Below, one piece after another: positions 5,443 through 5,813 of a stretch of DNA of 5,813 bases (the first letter of the stretch is position 1; the number at the start of each line of letters is the position of its first letter). Origin of the DNA: Candidatus Izemoplasma sp. (GTDB lineage: Bacteria > Bacillota_I > Bacilli_A > Izemoplasmatales > Izemoplasmataceae); NCBI GenBank assembly GCA_007117555.1, contig SKGI01000094.1, positions 1-5,813 of the forward strand, written 5' to 3'. The translations under genes and the position numbers were made by a program. The notes beneath the pieces were generated by a model. That model was given only the letters and a program-made list of their open reading frames with translations, made no database searches and had not been told where the DNA came from.

Positions 5443-5813
5443 GGTTTTGTGCCTCACTTTCTCGGACCATATCGAAGAAAACAGTCTCAAGATCATTGTC
5501 TTCAGCCAGCGCACGCACTTGATTGAGTGTATCTAGTGCCGTGAGTCGGCCATCAATAATGATAGCCACCCGGTCGCAAAGCTTTTCAACAACACTGAGA
5601 ATATGCGTCGATAAAATAACGACTTTTCCCGCTGCTTTCAGTTCAACTAAATAATCCGTGACCGTTTTTGCAGTCAAAACGTCAAGGCCGTTTGTCGGTT
5701 CATCAAAAATGATGAAATCTGGATCATGAACTAATGAAATCGCGATCGAGATTTTTTGTTTCATCCCAGTCGACAAATCGGCGACTTTAACTTCTTGAAA
5801 CTTATCAATCCCA
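5435..5813 (-). CDS. ABC transporter ATP-binding protein, NatA-like (5' end outside window)
   Basis: Only the C-terminal 125 residues are present; the frame runs open through the right edge. In order they contain the ABC signature LSTGMKQK (a variant of LSGGQ typical of NatA-type ATPases), Walker B with catalytic glutamate in FIIFDEPTNGLD, the D-loop immediately after, and the H-loop histidine in VILSTHIL. A short C-terminal tail follows. The Walker A and Q-loop lie beyond the window. The protein would hydrolyse ATP on the cytoplasmic side to power the NatB-like permease whose start codon overlaps its stop. The LSTGM form and the pairing with a NatB-like permease support an exporter rather than an uptake system. 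The true start, the promoter and any upstream regulator are not visible. Confidence 0.92.
   Translation of the reverse strand, partial: GIDKFQEVKVADLSTGMKQKISIAISLVHDPDFIIFDEPTNGLDVLTAKTVTDYLVELKAAGKVVILSTHILSVVEKLCDRVAIIIDGRLTALDTLNQVRALAEDNDLETVFFDMVRESEAQNHA

Noticed and set aside
5443..5514. A 24-codon upstream extension of the ABC permease
   Set aside because: It would overlap the ATPase by 80 bases and add a segment absent from NatB-like proteins; the ATG at 5440-5442 has a better placed ribosome binding site and the usual short overlap.
1..5813. CRISPR arrays, insertion sequences, tRNA or rRNA genes, and phage or defence genes
   Set aside because: By eye I found no regularly spaced repeats, no transposase-like frames, no terminal inverted repeats and no tRNA-like folds; almost all bases are assigned to housekeeping genes or their leaders.

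Overview
The window looks like chromosomal DNA of a low- to mid-GC Gram-positive bacterium (Bacillota). The evidence is a CcpA-type LacI regulator with a cre-like site in its own promoter, a tyrosine T-box leader in front of tyrS, a rimM-trmD-rplS translation cluster, and strong AAGGAGG-like ribosome binding sites. TGA is used as a genuine stop (rimM, trmD) and TGG encodes Trp, so the code is the standard bacterial one and not the mycoplasma code. The divergent CcpA could point to a lineage outside the classical Bacillus group, for example towards Erysipelotrichia or Acholeplasma relatives, but that is only an impression.

Every gene I can support lies on the minus strand, so transcription runs from high to low coordinates. 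In that order: the C-terminal part of a NatA-like ABC ATPase (cut by the right edge) overlaps a NatB-like ABC-2 permease. Then comes rimM (16S rRNA processing factor), which overlaps trmD (tRNA m1G37 methyltransferase) by four bases. rplS (ribosomal protein L19) follows with its own near-consensus promoter, a probable L19 autoregulatory leader and a strong intrinsic terminator. Next is ccpA with its own promoter, whose -35 region is covered by a cre-like palindrome. Last are a tyrosine T-box riboswitch and tyrS, whose C-terminal end is cut by the left edge.

Functionally the window joins three themes: a membrane exporter (NatAB type), ribosome and tRNA maturation (RimM, TrmD, L19), and nutrient-responsive control (CcpA for carbon, the T-box for charged tRNA-Tyr). 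Most of this is recognisable core biology. The regulatory DNA is the most informative part: three separate regulatory regions can be read in some structural detail. I did not find an undescribed system. The notable points are local: T-box architecture, promoter/cre overlap, an unusual TyrS active-site motif, and an ABC exporter where rpsP is normally expected.
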